The notes under the pieces: generated by a model
Database searches by the model: none
What the model was told of the DNA's origin: nothing
The model's input: only the letters and a program-made list of their open reading frames with translations
Part shown: positions 44,596-54,113 of the stretch, in pieces
Numbering within the stretch: the first letter of the stretch is position 1
Layout: each line of letters begins with the position of its first letter
Position numbers and translations under genes: made by a program
From: Nocardia anaemiae NBRC 100462
GTDB lineage: Bacteria > Actinomycetota > Actinomycetes > Mycobacteriales > Mycobacteriaceae
Direction of reading: 5' to 3'
Length of the DNA stretch: 64,000 nucleotides
Assembly: GCF_001612725.1 (NCBI RefSeq)
Contig: NZ_BDAZ01000060.1
Coordinates: 1-64,000 of the forward strand

Positions 44596-45407
44596 AAACC
44601 GTGGGTTTGCCGCATGACGAGGATCGAGGGGCCGGTCGCCGTACCGGTGCCGGGTCCGTTGCTGCGCCCGCGCCCCTGGTCACGGGCGGTGAAGGGCATA
44701 CTCGTGCCGCCGTGGTCCAGCTGCTGCTCGAAGAGGGCCCGATCACCGCGACCGCGATCGGCACCAAGCTCGGCTTGACGCCTGCCGGTGTCCGTCGGCA
44801 CCTGGACGCGCTGATCGAATCCGGTCAGGCGCGGGCCAGTCGCTCGGCGCCGTGGCAGCAGAAGGGTCGCGGCCGCCCCGCCAAGCAGTATCAGCTGACG
44901 GCCGTTGGTCGAGGACGGCTCGGCCACGCCTATGACGATCTGGCCGGTGCTGCCATTCGCCAGCTCGGTGAGATCGGCGGGGAGCACGCCATTGCCGATT
45001 TCGCGCGCAAGCGGGCGCGCACCATTGTCGAAGGCATCGAACCGGTCGCCGAACATACTGCCGAGTCCACCACCGCCAAGGCGGACGAGATCGCCGAGGC
45101 CTTCACCGACGCCGGATTCGCCGCGTCCACCCGCAAGGTCGGCGCTGGCGTGCAGATCTGCCAGCACCACTGCCCGGTGGCCCACGTCGCCGAGGAATTC
45201 CCGCAGTTGTGCGAGGCCGAACTCGACGCTTTCCGGGACCTGCTCGGAACCCACGTGCAGCGACTTGCGACGATCGCCAACGGCGATTGCGCGTGCACGA
45301 CCCATGTGCCGCTGTTCGTTCTCCCTATCACCGATAACGCTTCCCACAAAGCCGCTGCACAGCCCGCAGCGGAACGTACGAACGACTCCGGAAGGAGTGC
45401 CGAATGA
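44592..45407 (+). CDS. sufR: Fe-S-sensing transcriptional regulator SufR
   Basis: 271 aa repressor of the suf operon. The winged helix spans residues 35-85 (AAVVQLLLEEGPITATAIGT, then GLTPAGVRRHLDALI). C-terminal cysteines that can hold the 4Fe-4S cluster are Cys190 and Cys194 (QICQHHCP), Cys207 (CEAE) and Cys233/235 (GDCACTTH). Apo or damaged protein would release the promoter and raise Fe-S assembly. GTG 44592 lies in the operator. Stop overlaps sufB (ATGA). Confidence 0.93.
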   Translation: MKTVGLPHDEDRGAGRRTGAGSVAAPAPLVTGGEGHTRAAVVQLLLEEGPITATAIGTKLGLTPAGVRRHLDALIESGQARASRSAPWQQKGRGRPAKQYQLTAVGRGRLGHAYDDLAGAAIRQLGEIGGEHAIADFARKRARTIVEGIEPVAEHTAESTTAKADEIAEAFTDAGFAASTRKVGAGVQICQHHCPVAHVAEEFPQLCEAELDAFRDLLGTHVQRLATIANGDCACTTHVPLFVLPITDNASHKAAAQPAAERTNDSGRSAE

Positions 45408-46840
45408 CGACGACCACCGACCAGGTGCAACCGCTCACTCAGGAAGAAACCATTGCTTCCCTGGGCAAATACGGTTACGGCTGGGCCGATTCGGATGTGG
45501 CCGGTGCCAGTGCACAACGAGGCCTGTCCGAGGCTGTCGTCCGCGACATCTCGGCAAAGAAGAACGAGTCCGAGTGGATGCTCGAGCACCGGCTCAAGGC
45601 GCTGCGCATCTTCGATCGCAAGCCGATGCCGAATTGGGGCTCCAATCTCGACGGCATCGACTTCGACAACATCAAGTACTTCGTGCGCTCGACCGAGAAG
45701 CAGGCCGAGAGCTGGGAAGACCTGCCCGAGGACATCAAGAACACCTACGACAAGCTCGGCATCCCGGAGGCGGAGAAGCAGCGCCTGGTCGCCGGTGTCG
45801 CCGCGCAGTACGAATCCGAGGTCGTCTACCACCAGATCCGCGAGGATCTGGAGGCCCAGGGCGTCATCTTCCTGGACACCGACACCGGTCTGCGCGAGCA
45901 TCCGGAGATCTTCGAACAGTACTTCGGCACGGTCATCCCGGCCGGTGACAACAAGTTCTCCGCGCTGAATACCGCAGTGTGGTCGGGTGGTTCGTTCATC
46001 TACGTGCCGCCGGGCGTGCACGTCGACATTCCGCTGCAGGCCTACTTCCGGATCAACACCGAGAATATGGGCCAGTTCGAGCGGACCCTGATCATCGTCG
46101 ACGAGGGCGCCTACGTGCATTACGTCGAAGGCTGCACCGCACCGATCTACAAGTCCGATTCGCTGCATTCCGCGGTCGTCGAGATCATCGTGAAGAAGGG
46201 CGGCCGCTGCCGCTACACCACCATCCAGAACTGGTCGAACAACGTCTACAACCTGGTCACCAAGCGGGCCAAGGCCGAGGCGGGCGCGACCATGGAGTGG
46301 ATCGACGGCAATATCGGTTCCAAGGTCACCATGAAGTACCCGGCGGTCTGGATGACCGGTGAGTACGCCAAGGGCGAGGTGCTCTCGGTCGCGTTCGCGG
46401 GTGAGGGCCAGCACCAGGACACCGGCGCCAAGATGCTGCACCTGGCGCCGCACACCTCGTCGACCATCGTGTCGAAGTCGGTGGCACGCGGTGGTGGCCG
46501 GGCCTCCTACCGCGGTCTGGTCCAGGTCAACAAGGGTGCGCACGGTTCCAAGTCGACCGTGAAATGCGATGCGCTGCTTGTCGATACGATCAGCCGCTCC
46601 GATACCTACCCCTACGTCGACATCCGCGAGGACGACGTGACCATGGGCCACGAGGCCACGGTCTCGAAGGTGTCCGAGGACCAGCTGTTCTACCTGATGA
46701 GCCGCGGCCTCACCGAGGACGAGGCGATGGCGATGGTGGTGCGCGGCTTCGTCGAGCCGATCGCCAAGGAACTCCCGATGGAATACGCATTGGAACTGAA
46801 CCGGCTCATCGAGCTGCAGATGGAAGGGGCCGTTGGCTGA
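45404..46840 (+). CDS. sufB: Fe-S cluster assembly protein SufB
   Basis: 478 aa scaffold subunit of SufBC2D. LGKYGYGWADSDVAG is the actinobacterial N-terminus, and SSTIVSKSVARGGGRASYRG and KCDALLVDTISRSDTYP are core beta-helix segments. The gene is uninterrupted and carries no intein, unlike M. tuberculosis sufB. Start overlaps sufR by 4 nt; stop overlaps sufD by 1 nt. Confidence 0.97.
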   Translation: MTTTTDQVQPLTQEETIASLGKYGYGWADSDVAGASAQRGLSEAVVRDISAKKNESEWMLEHRLKALRIFDRKPMPNWGSNLDGIDFDNIKYFVRSTEKQAESWEDLPEDIKNTYDKLGIPEAEKQRLVAGVAAQYESEVVYHQIREDLEAQGVIFLDTDTGLREHPEIFEQYFGTVIPAGDNKFSALNTAVWSGGSFIYVPPGVHVDIPLQAYFRINTENMGQFERTLIIVDEGAYVHYVEGCTAPIYKSDSLHSAVVEIIVKKGGRCRYTTIQNWSNNVYNLVTKRAKAEAGATMEWIDGNIGSKVTMKYPAVWMTGEYAKGEVLSVAFAGEGQHQDTGAKMLHLAPHTSSTIVSKSVARGGGRASYRGLVQVNKGAHGSKSTVKCDALLVDTISRSDTYPYVDIREDDVTMGHEATVSKVSEDQLFYLMSRGLTEDEAMAMVVRGFVEPIAKELPMEYALELNRLIELQMEGAVG

Positions 46841-48051
46841 TGGCGACTGGCGTAATTGGAGCGGTCGAGGGCGAGAACCCCACGGCCAAGCCGATTCAGA
46901 ACCCGGGCGCAGGGGCCGCGACCAACAAAGGGGAGGTCTTCACCTCCTACGACGTTAACGCCTTCGAGGTGCCTTCGGGCAAGGACGAGGCGTGGCGGTT
47001 CACCCCACTGCGTCGACTGCGCGGTCTGCACGACGGCACCGCGGTCCGCGACGGCAAGGCCACGGTCGAGGTCTCCTCGGTCGCCGGTGTGGACGTGGAG
47101 ACGGTGGCGCGCACCGACTCTCGTCTCGGCGTGGCCGGTGTGCCGTCGGATCGTGTTGCCGCCCAGGCATACTCGGGCTTCGAGTCGGCGACGGTCGTAT
47201 CGGTCGGCTCGGAGATCGAGGTCGCCGAGCCGGTGGTCGTGACGGTCACCGGTCCCGGCGAGGGCAAAACCGCCTACGGGCACCTGCAGATTCGCCTCGG
47301 CAATTTCGCCGTCGCAACCGTGGTCATCGACCAGCGTGGCAGCGGGACCTACGCCGAGAATGTCGAATTCGTGCTCGGTGACAGTGCGAAGCTGACCGTC
47401 GTCGCGGTCCAGGACTGGGCCGACGACGCCGTGAACACCACCGCGCACCACGCCAAGCTCGGTCGCGACGCGACCCTGCGGCATATCGCGGTGACACTGG
47501 GCGGCGATCTGGTGCGCCTCACCGCGAACGTTCGCTACGACGGTCCCGGCGGCGACGCCGAGCTGCTCGGCCTCTACTTCGCCGACGCCGGTCAGCACTT
47601 CGAGCAGCGCCTGCTCGTCGACCACGCGGTGCCACACTGCAAGTCGAATGTGCTGTACAAGGGTGCGTTGCAGGGCGATCCGCATTCGCCGAAGGGCGAT
47701 GCCCGCACGGTGTGGGTCGGTGACGTGCTCATCCGCGCCGCCGCCGAGGGCACCGACACCTTCGAGGTGAACCGCAATCTGGTGCTCACCGACGGCGCGC
47801 GCGCCGATTCGGTGCCGAACCTGGAGATCGAGACCGGCGAGATCGTTGGCGCCGGGCACGCCTCCGCGACGGGTCGTTTCGACGATGAGCAGCTCTTCTA
47901 CTTGCGCGCTCGCGGTATTCCGGAGGATGCGGCCCGCCGTCTGGTGGTGCGCGGCTTCTTCCACGAAATCATCCAGAAGATCGCGGTCCCCGAGATCCGG
48001 GAGCGGCTGGAGGCGGCCATCGAGGCCGAACTCGCCGCGATCGGCGTCTGA
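46840..48051 (+). CDS. sufD: Fe-S cluster assembly protein SufD
   Basis: 403 aa, partner of SufB in the SufBC2D scaffold. The N-terminus includes SGKDEAWRFTPLRRLRGL, and the C-terminal ASATGRFDDEQLFYLRARGI and VVRGFFHEIIQKI are typical of the family. ATG 46840 is joined to the sufB stop as TGATG. A longer upstream frame lies inside sufB and is rejected. Confidence 0.96.
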   Translation: MATGVIGAVEGENPTAKPIQNPGAGAATNKGEVFTSYDVNAFEVPSGKDEAWRFTPLRRLRGLHDGTAVRDGKATVEVSSVAGVDVETVARTDSRLGVAGVPSDRVAAQAYSGFESATVVSVGSEIEVAEPVVVTVTGPGEGKTAYGHLQIRLGNFAVATVVIDQRGSGTYAENVEFVLGDSAKLTVVAVQDWADDAVNTTAHHAKLGRDATLRHIAVTLGGDLVRLTANVRYDGPGGDAELLGLYFADAGQHFEQRLLVDHAVPHCKSNVLYKGALQGDPHSPKGDARTVWVGDVLIRAAAEGTDTFEVNRNLVLTDGARADSVPNLEIETGEIVGAGHASATGRFDDEQLFYLRARGIPEDAARRLVVRGFFHEIIQKIAVPEIRERLEAAIEAELAAIGV

Positions 48052-48090
48052 CCGACCGAAACCTACTCCCCACAAAGGAACTCGAATTCG

Positions 48091-48867
48091 ATGACCACCC
48101 TGGAAATCAAGGACCTGCACGTCGAGGTCGCCAACCCGGACGAGTCCGGCGAGCCCATCAAGATCCTCAAGGGCGTGAACCTCACCATCAAATCCGGTGA
48201 GACGCACGCGATCATGGGCCCGAACGGTTCCGGCAAGTCGACGCTGTCCTACGCCATCGCCGGGCACCCGAAGTACACGGTGACGTCCGGTTCGATCACC
48301 CTCGACGGCGAGGATGTGCTCGCGATGTCGGTCGACGAGCGGGCGCGTGCCGGTCTGTTCCTGGCGATGCAGTACCCCGTCGAGGTTCCCGGTGTCTCGA
48401 TGTCGAACTTCCTGCGCACCGCGGCCACCGCGGTCCGCGGCGAGGCCCCCAAGCTGCGCACCTGGGTCAAGGAGGTGAAGGAGTCGATGAGCGAGCTGGA
48501 AATCGACGCCGCCTTCGCCGAGCGCAGTGTGAACGAGGGTTTCTCCGGTGGTGAGAAGAAGCGCCACGAGATCCTGCAGCTGGGTCTGCTGAAGCCGAAG
48601 ATCGCCATCCTGGACGAGACCGACTCCGGCCTGGACGTCGACGCATTGCGCATCGTCTCCGAGGGCGTCAACCGCTACAAGGAGCGCGAGAACGGTGGCG
48701 TGCTGCTGATTACGCACTACACCCGCATCCTGCGCTACATCCAGCCCGAATTCGTGCACGTCTTCGTCGGTGGTCGCATTGTCGCCGAGGGTGGCGCCGA
48801 GCTGGCCGAAGAACTCGACGCGAATGGCTACGTACGTTTCACTCAGACCGCTACCGCTGGAGCCTGA
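48091..48867 (+). CDS. sufC: Fe-S cluster assembly ATPase SufC
   Basis: 258 aa ABC-type ATPase. Walker A GPNGSGKSTLS, signature FSGGEKKRHEI, Walker B IAILDETDSGLD. It drives conformational change of SufB-SufD during cluster assembly. ATG 48091 has AAAGGA upstream. The sufS start follows after 1 nt. Confidence 0.97.
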   Translation: MTTLEIKDLHVEVANPDESGEPIKILKGVNLTIKSGETHAIMGPNGSGKSTLSYAIAGHPKYTVTSGSITLDGEDVLAMSVDERARAGLFLAMQYPVEVPGVSMSNFLRTAATAVRGEAPKLRTWVKEVKESMSELEIDAAFAERSVNEGFSGGEKKRHEILQLGLLKPKIAILDETDSGLDVDALRIVSEGVNRYKERENGGVLLITHYTRILRYIQPEFVHVFVGGRIVAEGGAELAEELDANGYVRFTQTATAGA

Positions 48868-48868
48868 T

Positions 48869-50122
48869 ATGACCGCCACGGTCCGCACCCTCGACGTCGC
48901 CCGCATCCGGGCCGACTTCCCGATCCTGAACCGCACGGTTCGGGACGGGAAGCCGTTGGTGTACCTGGACTCCGGCGCGACCTCGCAGCGTCCCCTCGCC
49001 GTGCTCGACGCGGAACGTGAATTCCTCACCGAGCGCAATTCGGCCGTGCACCGCGGTGCGCACCAGTTGGCCGAGGAGGCCACCGACGCGTACGAGGGCG
49101 CACGCGCCGATATCGGCCGGTTCGTCGGCGTGGACGCGGACGAGATCGTCTTCACCAAGAACGCGACCGAATCGCTGAACCTGGTGACCTACGCGTTCTC
49201 CGATGATCGCTTCCCGTACCACGTCGGTTCGGGCGACGAGATCGTCATCACCGAGCTCGAGCATCACGCGAATCTGGTGCCCTGGCAAGAGCTTGCGCGC
49301 CGGACCGGTGCGACTCTGAAGTGGTACGGCATCACCGATGACGGCCGGATCGATCTCGATTCGCTCGAATTGTCGCCCGCCACCAAGGTCGTCGCGTTCA
49401 CGCATCAGTCGAATGTGACCGGTGCGGTCAGCGATGTCGCCGAATTGGTGCGCCGGGCAAAGGAAGTCGGGGCGCTCACCGTGCTGGATGCCTGCCAGTC
49501 GGTGCCGCATATGCCGGTGAACTTCCGTGAGCTCGGCGTCGATTTCGCGGCGTTCTCCGGGCACAAGATGCTCGGCCCGTCCGGTGTCGGCGTGCTCTAC
49601 GGGCGGCGTGCGCTGCTCGCGGAGACCCCGCCGTTCATTACCGGCGGTTCGATGATCGAGACCGTCACCATGGAGGGCAGCACCTACGCGCCGCCGCCGC
49701 AGCGTTTCGAGGCCGGTGTGCCGATGACCTCGCAGGTGGTCGGATTGGGCGCGGCCGTGCGGTATCTCGAACAGATCGGCATGGAAGCCGTTGCGGCACA
49801 TGAGCATACGCTCACCGGTGCGGCGCTGGATGGACTCGCGGCGATCGCGGGCGTGCGGATCGTCGGACCGACCGAGAATATCGATCGTGGCGGCGCGGTG
49901 TCGTTCGTGGTCGAGGGCATCCACGCCCATGACGTCGGGCAGATTCTCGACGACGAGGGCGTGGCCGTGCGCGTGGGCCACCATTGCGCCTGGCCGCTGA
50001 TGCGTCGACTCGGCATTCCGGCCACCGCCCGCGCGTCCTTCGCGGTTTACAACACGCTCGACGAGGTAGACCAGCTGGTAGCCGCCGTGCGGAAGGCCCA
50101 GAGCTTCTTCGGAGTTGCATAA
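48869..50122 (+). CDS. sufS: Cysteine desulfurase SufS
   Basis: 417 aa PLP enzyme that takes sulfur from cysteine for cluster assembly. The PLP lysine is Lys233 in FSGHKMLGPSGVG; the persulfide Cys373 lies in RVGHHCAWPL, the class II pattern. ATG 48869 (MTATVRTLDV); the open frame upstream is within sufC. SufU, encoded next, is its usual sulfur acceptor in Gram-positive bacteria. Confidence 0.97.
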   Translation: MTATVRTLDVARIRADFPILNRTVRDGKPLVYLDSGATSQRPLAVLDAEREFLTERNSAVHRGAHQLAEEATDAYEGARADIGRFVGVDADEIVFTKNATESLNLVTYAFSDDRFPYHVGSGDEIVITELEHHANLVPWQELARRTGATLKWYGITDDGRIDLDSLELSPATKVVAFTHQSNVTGAVSDVAELVRRAKEVGALTVLDACQSVPHMPVNFRELGVDFAAFSGHKMLGPSGVGVLYGRRALLAETPPFITGGSMIETVTMEGSTYAPPPQRFEAGVPMTSQVVGLGAAVRYLEQIGMEAVAAHEHTLTGAALDGLAAIAGVRIVGPTENIDRGGAVSFVVEGIHAHDVGQILDDEGVAVRVGHHCAWPLMRRLGIPATARASFAVYNTLDEVDQLVAAVRKAQSFFGVA

Positions 50123-50125
50123 GAC

Positions 50126-50620
50126 ATGCGCATGGAGCAGATGTACCAGGAAGTGATCCTGGACCACTACAAGCACCCGCATCACCGCGGGCTGCGGGAG
50201 CCGTTCGGTGCCGAGGTGCATCACGTCAACCCGACCTGCGGTGACGAGGTGACCTTGCGCGTCCAGCTCGACGACAACGGTGATGTCGCGGATGTGTCCT
50301 ACGACGGCCAGGGCTGTTCGATCAGCCAGGCCGCCACCTCGATCCTCACCGATCAGGTGATGGGGCTGCCGGTGCAGCAGGCGCTGAAGGTGGTCGACTC
50401 GTACAACGAGATGATCTCCAGCCGCGGCACCGTCGAGGGCGACGAGGACATGATCGGCGACGGTATCGCGCTGAGCGGAGTGTCCAAGTATCCCGCGCGG
50501 GTCAAATGCGCACTGCTGGGCTGGCTGGCGTTCAAAGATGCGGTGATCCGGATAACCTCCGCGCAAGAGGCCGAGCGGACCATGGGCAGCGATATCTCCA
50601 CGAATGGAAAGACGTCATGA
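50126..50620 (+). CDS. sufU: SufU family sulfur-transfer protein
   Basis: 164 aa IscU-like zinc protein that accepts sulfur from SufS. The ligands are Cys38 and Asp40 (NPTCGDEV), Cys64 (QGCSIS) and Cys128 (RVKCALLGW). The family-specific insertion is seen between the second and third Cys. Start ATG 50126, or ATG 50132 six nt later. Stop overlaps the next gene (ATGA). Confidence 0.95.
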   Translation: MRMEQMYQEVILDHYKHPHHRGLREPFGAEVHHVNPTCGDEVTLRVQLDDNGDVADVSYDGQGCSISQAATSILTDQVMGLPVQQALKVVDSYNEMISSRGTVEGDEDMIGDGIALSGVSKYPARVKCALLGWLAFKDAVIRITSAQEAERTMGSDISTNGKTS

Positions 50621-50988
50621 GTGAGACACCGGCTACCGAAACGACCGAGCAGGTCGAACTTTCGGCCGAGGACATCAAGCAGCTCGAGGATATCGAGGAG
50701 GCGATGCGCGACGTCGTCGACCCCGAACTCGGCATCAATGTCGTCGACCTCGGTCTGGTCTACGGCATGAGCGTCGACCAGGACAATATCGCCACCCTCG
50801 ATATGACCCTCACCTCGGCGGCCTGCCCGCTGACCGATGTCATCGAGGACCAGTCCCGCAACGCCCTGGTCCGCTCCGGCCTGGTCGAAGACCTCAAGAT
50901 CAACTGGGTCTGGATGCCACCGTGGGGGCCGGACAAGATCACCGAGGACGGCCGCGAACAGCTGCGCGCCTTGGGCTTCACGGTCTAG
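50617..50988 (+). CDS. SufT-like MIP18/DUF59 family protein
   Basis: 123 aa metal-sulfur cluster maturation factor. VVDPELGINVVDLGLVY is the DUF59 signature, and TSAACPLTDVIEDQ carries the conserved Cys. It acts in Fe-S protein maturation downstream of the SufBCD scaffold. Last gene of the suf operon (Rv1466 in M. tuberculosis); a hairpin follows. Confidence 0.93.
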   Translation: MSETPATETTEQVELSAEDIKQLEDIEEAMRDVVDPELGINVVDLGLVYGMSVDQDNIATLDMTLTSAACPLTDVIEDQSRNALVRSGLVEDLKINWVWMPPWGPDKITEDGREQLRALGFTV

Positions 50989-51028
50989 AACCGCGAATAC
51001 CGCTGCGACGGTGAGCCGGTCGTGCGCA

Positions 51029-51061
51029 CGAGCCACGCCCTGAGAACCAGTGCGTGGCTCG
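51029..51061 (+). terminator. Hairpin after the suf operon
   Basis: A 10-bp inverted repeat (CGAGCCACGC at 51029-51038, complement at 51052-51061) with a 13-nt loop. It lies between the convergent suf operon and the NERD-like gene. No T-tract. Confidence 0.45.
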
Positions 51062-51067
51062 CGTCGG

Positions 51068-52612
51068 TCAGCACTGCTGTTGGAATGGGAAGCACCGCAC
51101 CGAGGGTGACTGGGGTGGTGCTGGTAGTTGCGGCAGCACAGCAGGCTCGGTACTCGATTCCGGGCTCGGCTGGACCACAGTGGGTTTCGGGTGCATACCT
51201 TCGGAAACAAGTAACCAGATCGTGGCGACCACCACCCCGATCACCACGGCCGTCGCGAGCAGTTGCGGCAGGCCAGCGATGAGCTTCGACCCCGTGGCGA
51301 GCACGGTAGCGACACAGGTGCGCAGCACCGACGCCACCCGAGGAGTCGAACCTCGAGGTGTAGCCGCGGCGGCGGGAGCACTGCTCGGCCGCAACGATCG
51401 CAGAGGCTGCGGCTCGATCCTCGGCGGCGGTTCCCACCCGACTGCCGACGAATGCGGTGGCTCCGGCTCCGATATCGGCTGCGCCGCGACCATCGGCGGG
51501 GGCGCCGGTGCTGTCGACACTGGCTGCGGCTCGATGGCGGACCGAGGCCCCGACCCGGTCTCGGTCCAACGCTGCGGCTGCGCCACCGATCGCGGTTGCT
51601 GCTCAGCCGACGCCCAAGGCTGATTTTCCGAGGCCGCGGTAGCAACCAGAATCGGTGCGGTCGGTTTCGGCAACCAATTGCGCAGGCGCTGCTCTCGATG
51701 CGGACGACCGCGGCGGTCGAGGTCACGGCGGTGAGACGCAGGCACGTCCGACAACCCGTCGGACTCGATCCACGACGACCAACGGTCGGTGAATGCCGAC
51801 GTCAACTGCGGAGTCGACGGAGCCGGTATCGCATCCGGATGGTCAACCGGCGGTGGCTCCAACGGTACATATACCTGAATCTGCGGCTCCGTATCGGTAC
51901 CGACTTCGGTCAGCGATACGCTTTCCGACGGCTCCTCGTCGATGTCGGGGGGAAGCCATGGCGGGTATGGGGCCCCGGACGGTGATCTGTCCGACGACAT
52001 GTGACCGTCGTCGGGAAGTTCGACGGCACCGAGCGCGGACGCGGCCACCAGCACTCTCGAGGCGGGGCGCTCAGGTCGTCTGGTTTGCGACGGAAATCCT
52101 TCGGCCACCAGCTCTTCGATGGTTACCACATGCGAAAGGCCGAGCTCGCCGAGCAGTTCATATGTCTGTTCAGCAGTCCAGATCAGTTTCCGGTTCGCCG
52201 TTCGGAGGAACCAGGCTCGCAACTCCGTCGACGAGCCGAGAACCATGGTGCCGCTGGGCTTTCGCGATTCGATGTCCGGTGTGCCGGTCCCTTCACCGGG
52301 CGGCATCACCACGACCAGCCGGTCGACGAAGGCGTCCGGGTGCTGTCTGCGCACCAGCTGGCTCAGGTCGAATGGATCATCGTCGCGCAGCCGAATCGGC
52401 TCCGCATCGATTTCCTGCGCTTCGATCACGACCACAGCGCGTGGTGTGATGACCACCACGTCCGTCTCAGCTGGGTCGCCGTCGTTTCCGCTGGGTATGG
52501 GATACCCCGAAACGGCAAGCCCGACAATGACGTATTGGCCGTTCCAAGTCCGTATCCATTCGAGGACGCATTGTCGGGCCCCTTGCGTATCCCGTTCGTT
52601 GACAACCAGCAT
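51068..52612 (-). CDS. Membrane-anchored protein with diverged NERD domain
   Basis: About 514 aa. Residues 1-150 resemble a nuclease-related (NERD) domain: ETDVVVITPRAVVVIEAQE aligns with the E/D-D..E-x-K core, but Lys is replaced by Gln66, so nuclease activity is doubtful. A long Pro/Ser/Glu-rich linker follows (residues 215-430), then one transmembrane helix (LLATAVVIGVVVATIWLLV) and a 45-residue tail ending in CFPFQQQC with two Cys. The topology would be a cytosolic domain with the tail outside. ATG 52612 has GGAGG upstream. Function unknown. Confidence 0.65.
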   Translation of the reverse strand: MLVVNERDTQGARQCVLEWIRTWNGQYVIVGLAVSGYPIPSGNDGDPAETDVVVITPRAVVVIEAQEIDAEPIRLRDDDPFDLSQLVRRQHPDAFVDRLVVVMPPGEGTGTPDIESRKPSGTMVLGSSTELRAWFLRTANRKLIWTAEQTYELLGELGLSHVVTIEELVAEGFPSQTRRPERPASRVLVAASALGAVELPDDGHMSSDRSPSGAPYPPWLPPDIDEEPSESVSLTEVGTDTEPQIQVYVPLEPPPVDHPDAIPAPSTPQLTSAFTDRWSSWIESDGLSDVPASHRRDLDRRGRPHREQRLRNWLPKPTAPILVATAASENQPWASAEQQPRSVAQPQRWTETGSGPRSAIEPQPVSTAPAPPPMVAAQPISEPEPPHSSAVGWEPPPRIEPQPLRSLRPSSAPAAAATPRGSTPRVASVLRTCVATVLATGSKLIAGLPQLLATAVVIGVVVATIWLLVSEGMHPKPTVVQPSPESSTEPAVLPQLPAPPQSPSVRCFPFQQQC

Positions 52613-52891
52613 CGAGGTCACCCTCCATCTCGCCTGGACAGTCGACCCCACAACGGTATGCACCGCACACCACGCGCGAGAATGCGAAAGGCACTCAAAG
52701 AGCAGGGTTTTGGCGACAAAAGGTGTCACTGTATCGGCGCGTCGGCAGGAGTGTCGGAGGCGTTGGGATCTCCGACCAGGGGGCGCTGGTCTACGGTTGT
52801 TCAGCTCTGGTGATACAAAGATTTGGACAATTCGGATCGAAACGGTGAGGATTCGAGCCGAAGCTATTTTCGGAACTGGGGAGCGCAACAC

Positions 52892-53329
52892 ATGTCACTA
52901 TCGTCCAAGGCCGCCATGGGTCTGGTGGCCGCGTCCGCGGGTGCGTTCGTCGCCGCCGGGACCGGTGCCGCACAGGCGGACGAGGGCCTCTACGGCTCGC
53001 TGGCGATTTCGGTCTCATCGCGCGGTGATGCGACCCTCGGATGGGCGTACGACTACTCGAACTGGGCGGATTCGGACCGTGCCGCGGTGCAGCAGTGCGG
53101 TCTGTCCAGCTGCCACGTCATCGTGCAGTTCGCCAATGCGTGCGCGGCCGTCGCCCGCAATGGCGATGATCACCTGGGCTGGGCTTGGGCGCCGACCCGG
53201 GCCGAGGCCGAGCAGCAGGCGATCGCCAATGCCGGGCCGACCGCACCGCCGCCACTGCTGAACTTCGGCAGCTCGGTGCCGCGCGAACCGCGCATCGTCG
53301 ATTCGCAGTGCACCGCGAACGCGAGCTGA
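52892..53329 (+). CDS. Secreted DUF4189 domain protein
   Basis: 145 aa. Signal peptide (AAMGLVAASAGAFVAAGTGAAQA) cleaved near residue 30. The mature part fits DUF4189: GLYGSLAISVSSRGDATLGWAYDYSNWADSDRAAVQQCG, three of the Cys likely bonded, and TRAEAEQQAIANAG. The family is common in Nocardia and Mycobacterium secreted proteins; function unknown. ATG 52892 with GGGGAG upstream. Confidence 0.8.
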   Translation: MSLSSKAAMGLVAASAGAFVAAGTGAAQADEGLYGSLAISVSSRGDATLGWAYDYSNWADSDRAAVQQCGLSSCHVIVQFANACAAVARNGDDHLGWAWAPTRAEAEQQAIANAGPTAPPPLLNFGSSVPREPRIVDSQCTANAS

Positions 53330-53332
53330 CGG

Positions 53333-53378
53333 AAAAACGAATGCGCTCTCGACACGGATCGTGTCGAGAGCGCATTCG
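53333..53378 (-). terminator. Strong terminator of metNIQ, probably bidirectional
   Basis: A perfect 18-bp stem (53338-53355 with 53361-53378) and a 5-nt loop. Read on the reverse strand it is followed by five T residues (53337-53333), so it is a canonical terminator for the met operon. The forward-strand DUF4189 gene also ends into it. Confidence 0.85.
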
Positions 53379-53398
53379 GATGTGGCCGCGCCGAGGGA

Positions 53399-54061
53399 TC
53401 AGCGGCGCAGCACCTTGCGGGCAATGATATTGCCCAGGAACTGAATCCCCTGAACGCCGACGATAATGATCAACGTGGCGACCAGGGTGACCTGCCAGTC
53501 GAAGCGCTGATACCCGTAGACCAGCGCGAAATCGCCGAGCCCACCGCCGCCGACCGTGCCGGCCATCGCGGACATATCGACGATGGCGATCACCACGAAG
53601 GTATAGCCGAGCACCAAGGGGCCCAACGCTTCCGGGATCAGCAGCGTCAGAATGATCCGCAGCGGACCGGCGCCGACGGCCCTGGCCGCCTCGATCACGC
53701 CCGGATCCACCGTGATCAGATTCTGCTCCACAATGCGGGCGATGCCGAAGGATGCCGCCACGATCATGACGAAGGCCGCGGCCTCCGTGCCGATCGTCGT
53801 CCCGACCACTTCGAGGGTGACCGGACCGAGCGCCGCCAGCAGGATGATGAACGGAATCGGCCGGACCACATTCACCAACACATTGAGCAGCACATTGATC
53901 GGCGCATTCGCCAGCAGCCCACCCTTGCGTGTGGTGTAGAGGGCGGTGCCGAGCAACAGCCCGATCAATCCACCGACCACGAAGGTGAGCAGCACCAGAT
54001 AGATGGTGGTGCCGATGGCCTCGGTCAGTACCGGCCGGAGTTTGTCCCAATCGGTATGCAC
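53399..54061 (-). CDS. metI: Methionine ABC transporter permease MetI
   Basis: 220 aa, five helices. The binding-protein-dependent EAA loop is EAARAVGAGPLRIILTLLIPEALGPL, and NVVRPIPFIILLAALGPV is typical of MetI. GTG 54061 has AAAGGAGA upstream; longer starts are not supported. Last gene of metQ-metN-metI, ahead of a terminator. The 52-bp gap to metN is normal for the operon. Confidence 0.93.
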   Translation of the reverse strand: MHTDWDKLRPVLTEAIGTTIYLVLLTFVVGGLIGLLLGTALYTTRKGGLLANAPINVLLNVLVNVVRPIPFIILLAALGPVTLEVVGTTIGTEAAAFVMIVAASFGIARIVEQNLITVDPGVIEAARAVGAGPLRIILTLLIPEALGPLVLGYTFVVIAIVDMSAMAGTVGGGGLGDFALVYGYQRFDWQVTLVATLIIIVGVQGIQFLGNIIARKVLRR

Positions 54062-54113
54062 GAGTTCTCCTTTCAGCCGACGCAGATCGTTTCCAGCGAC
54101 CTGCGAGCAGTCG

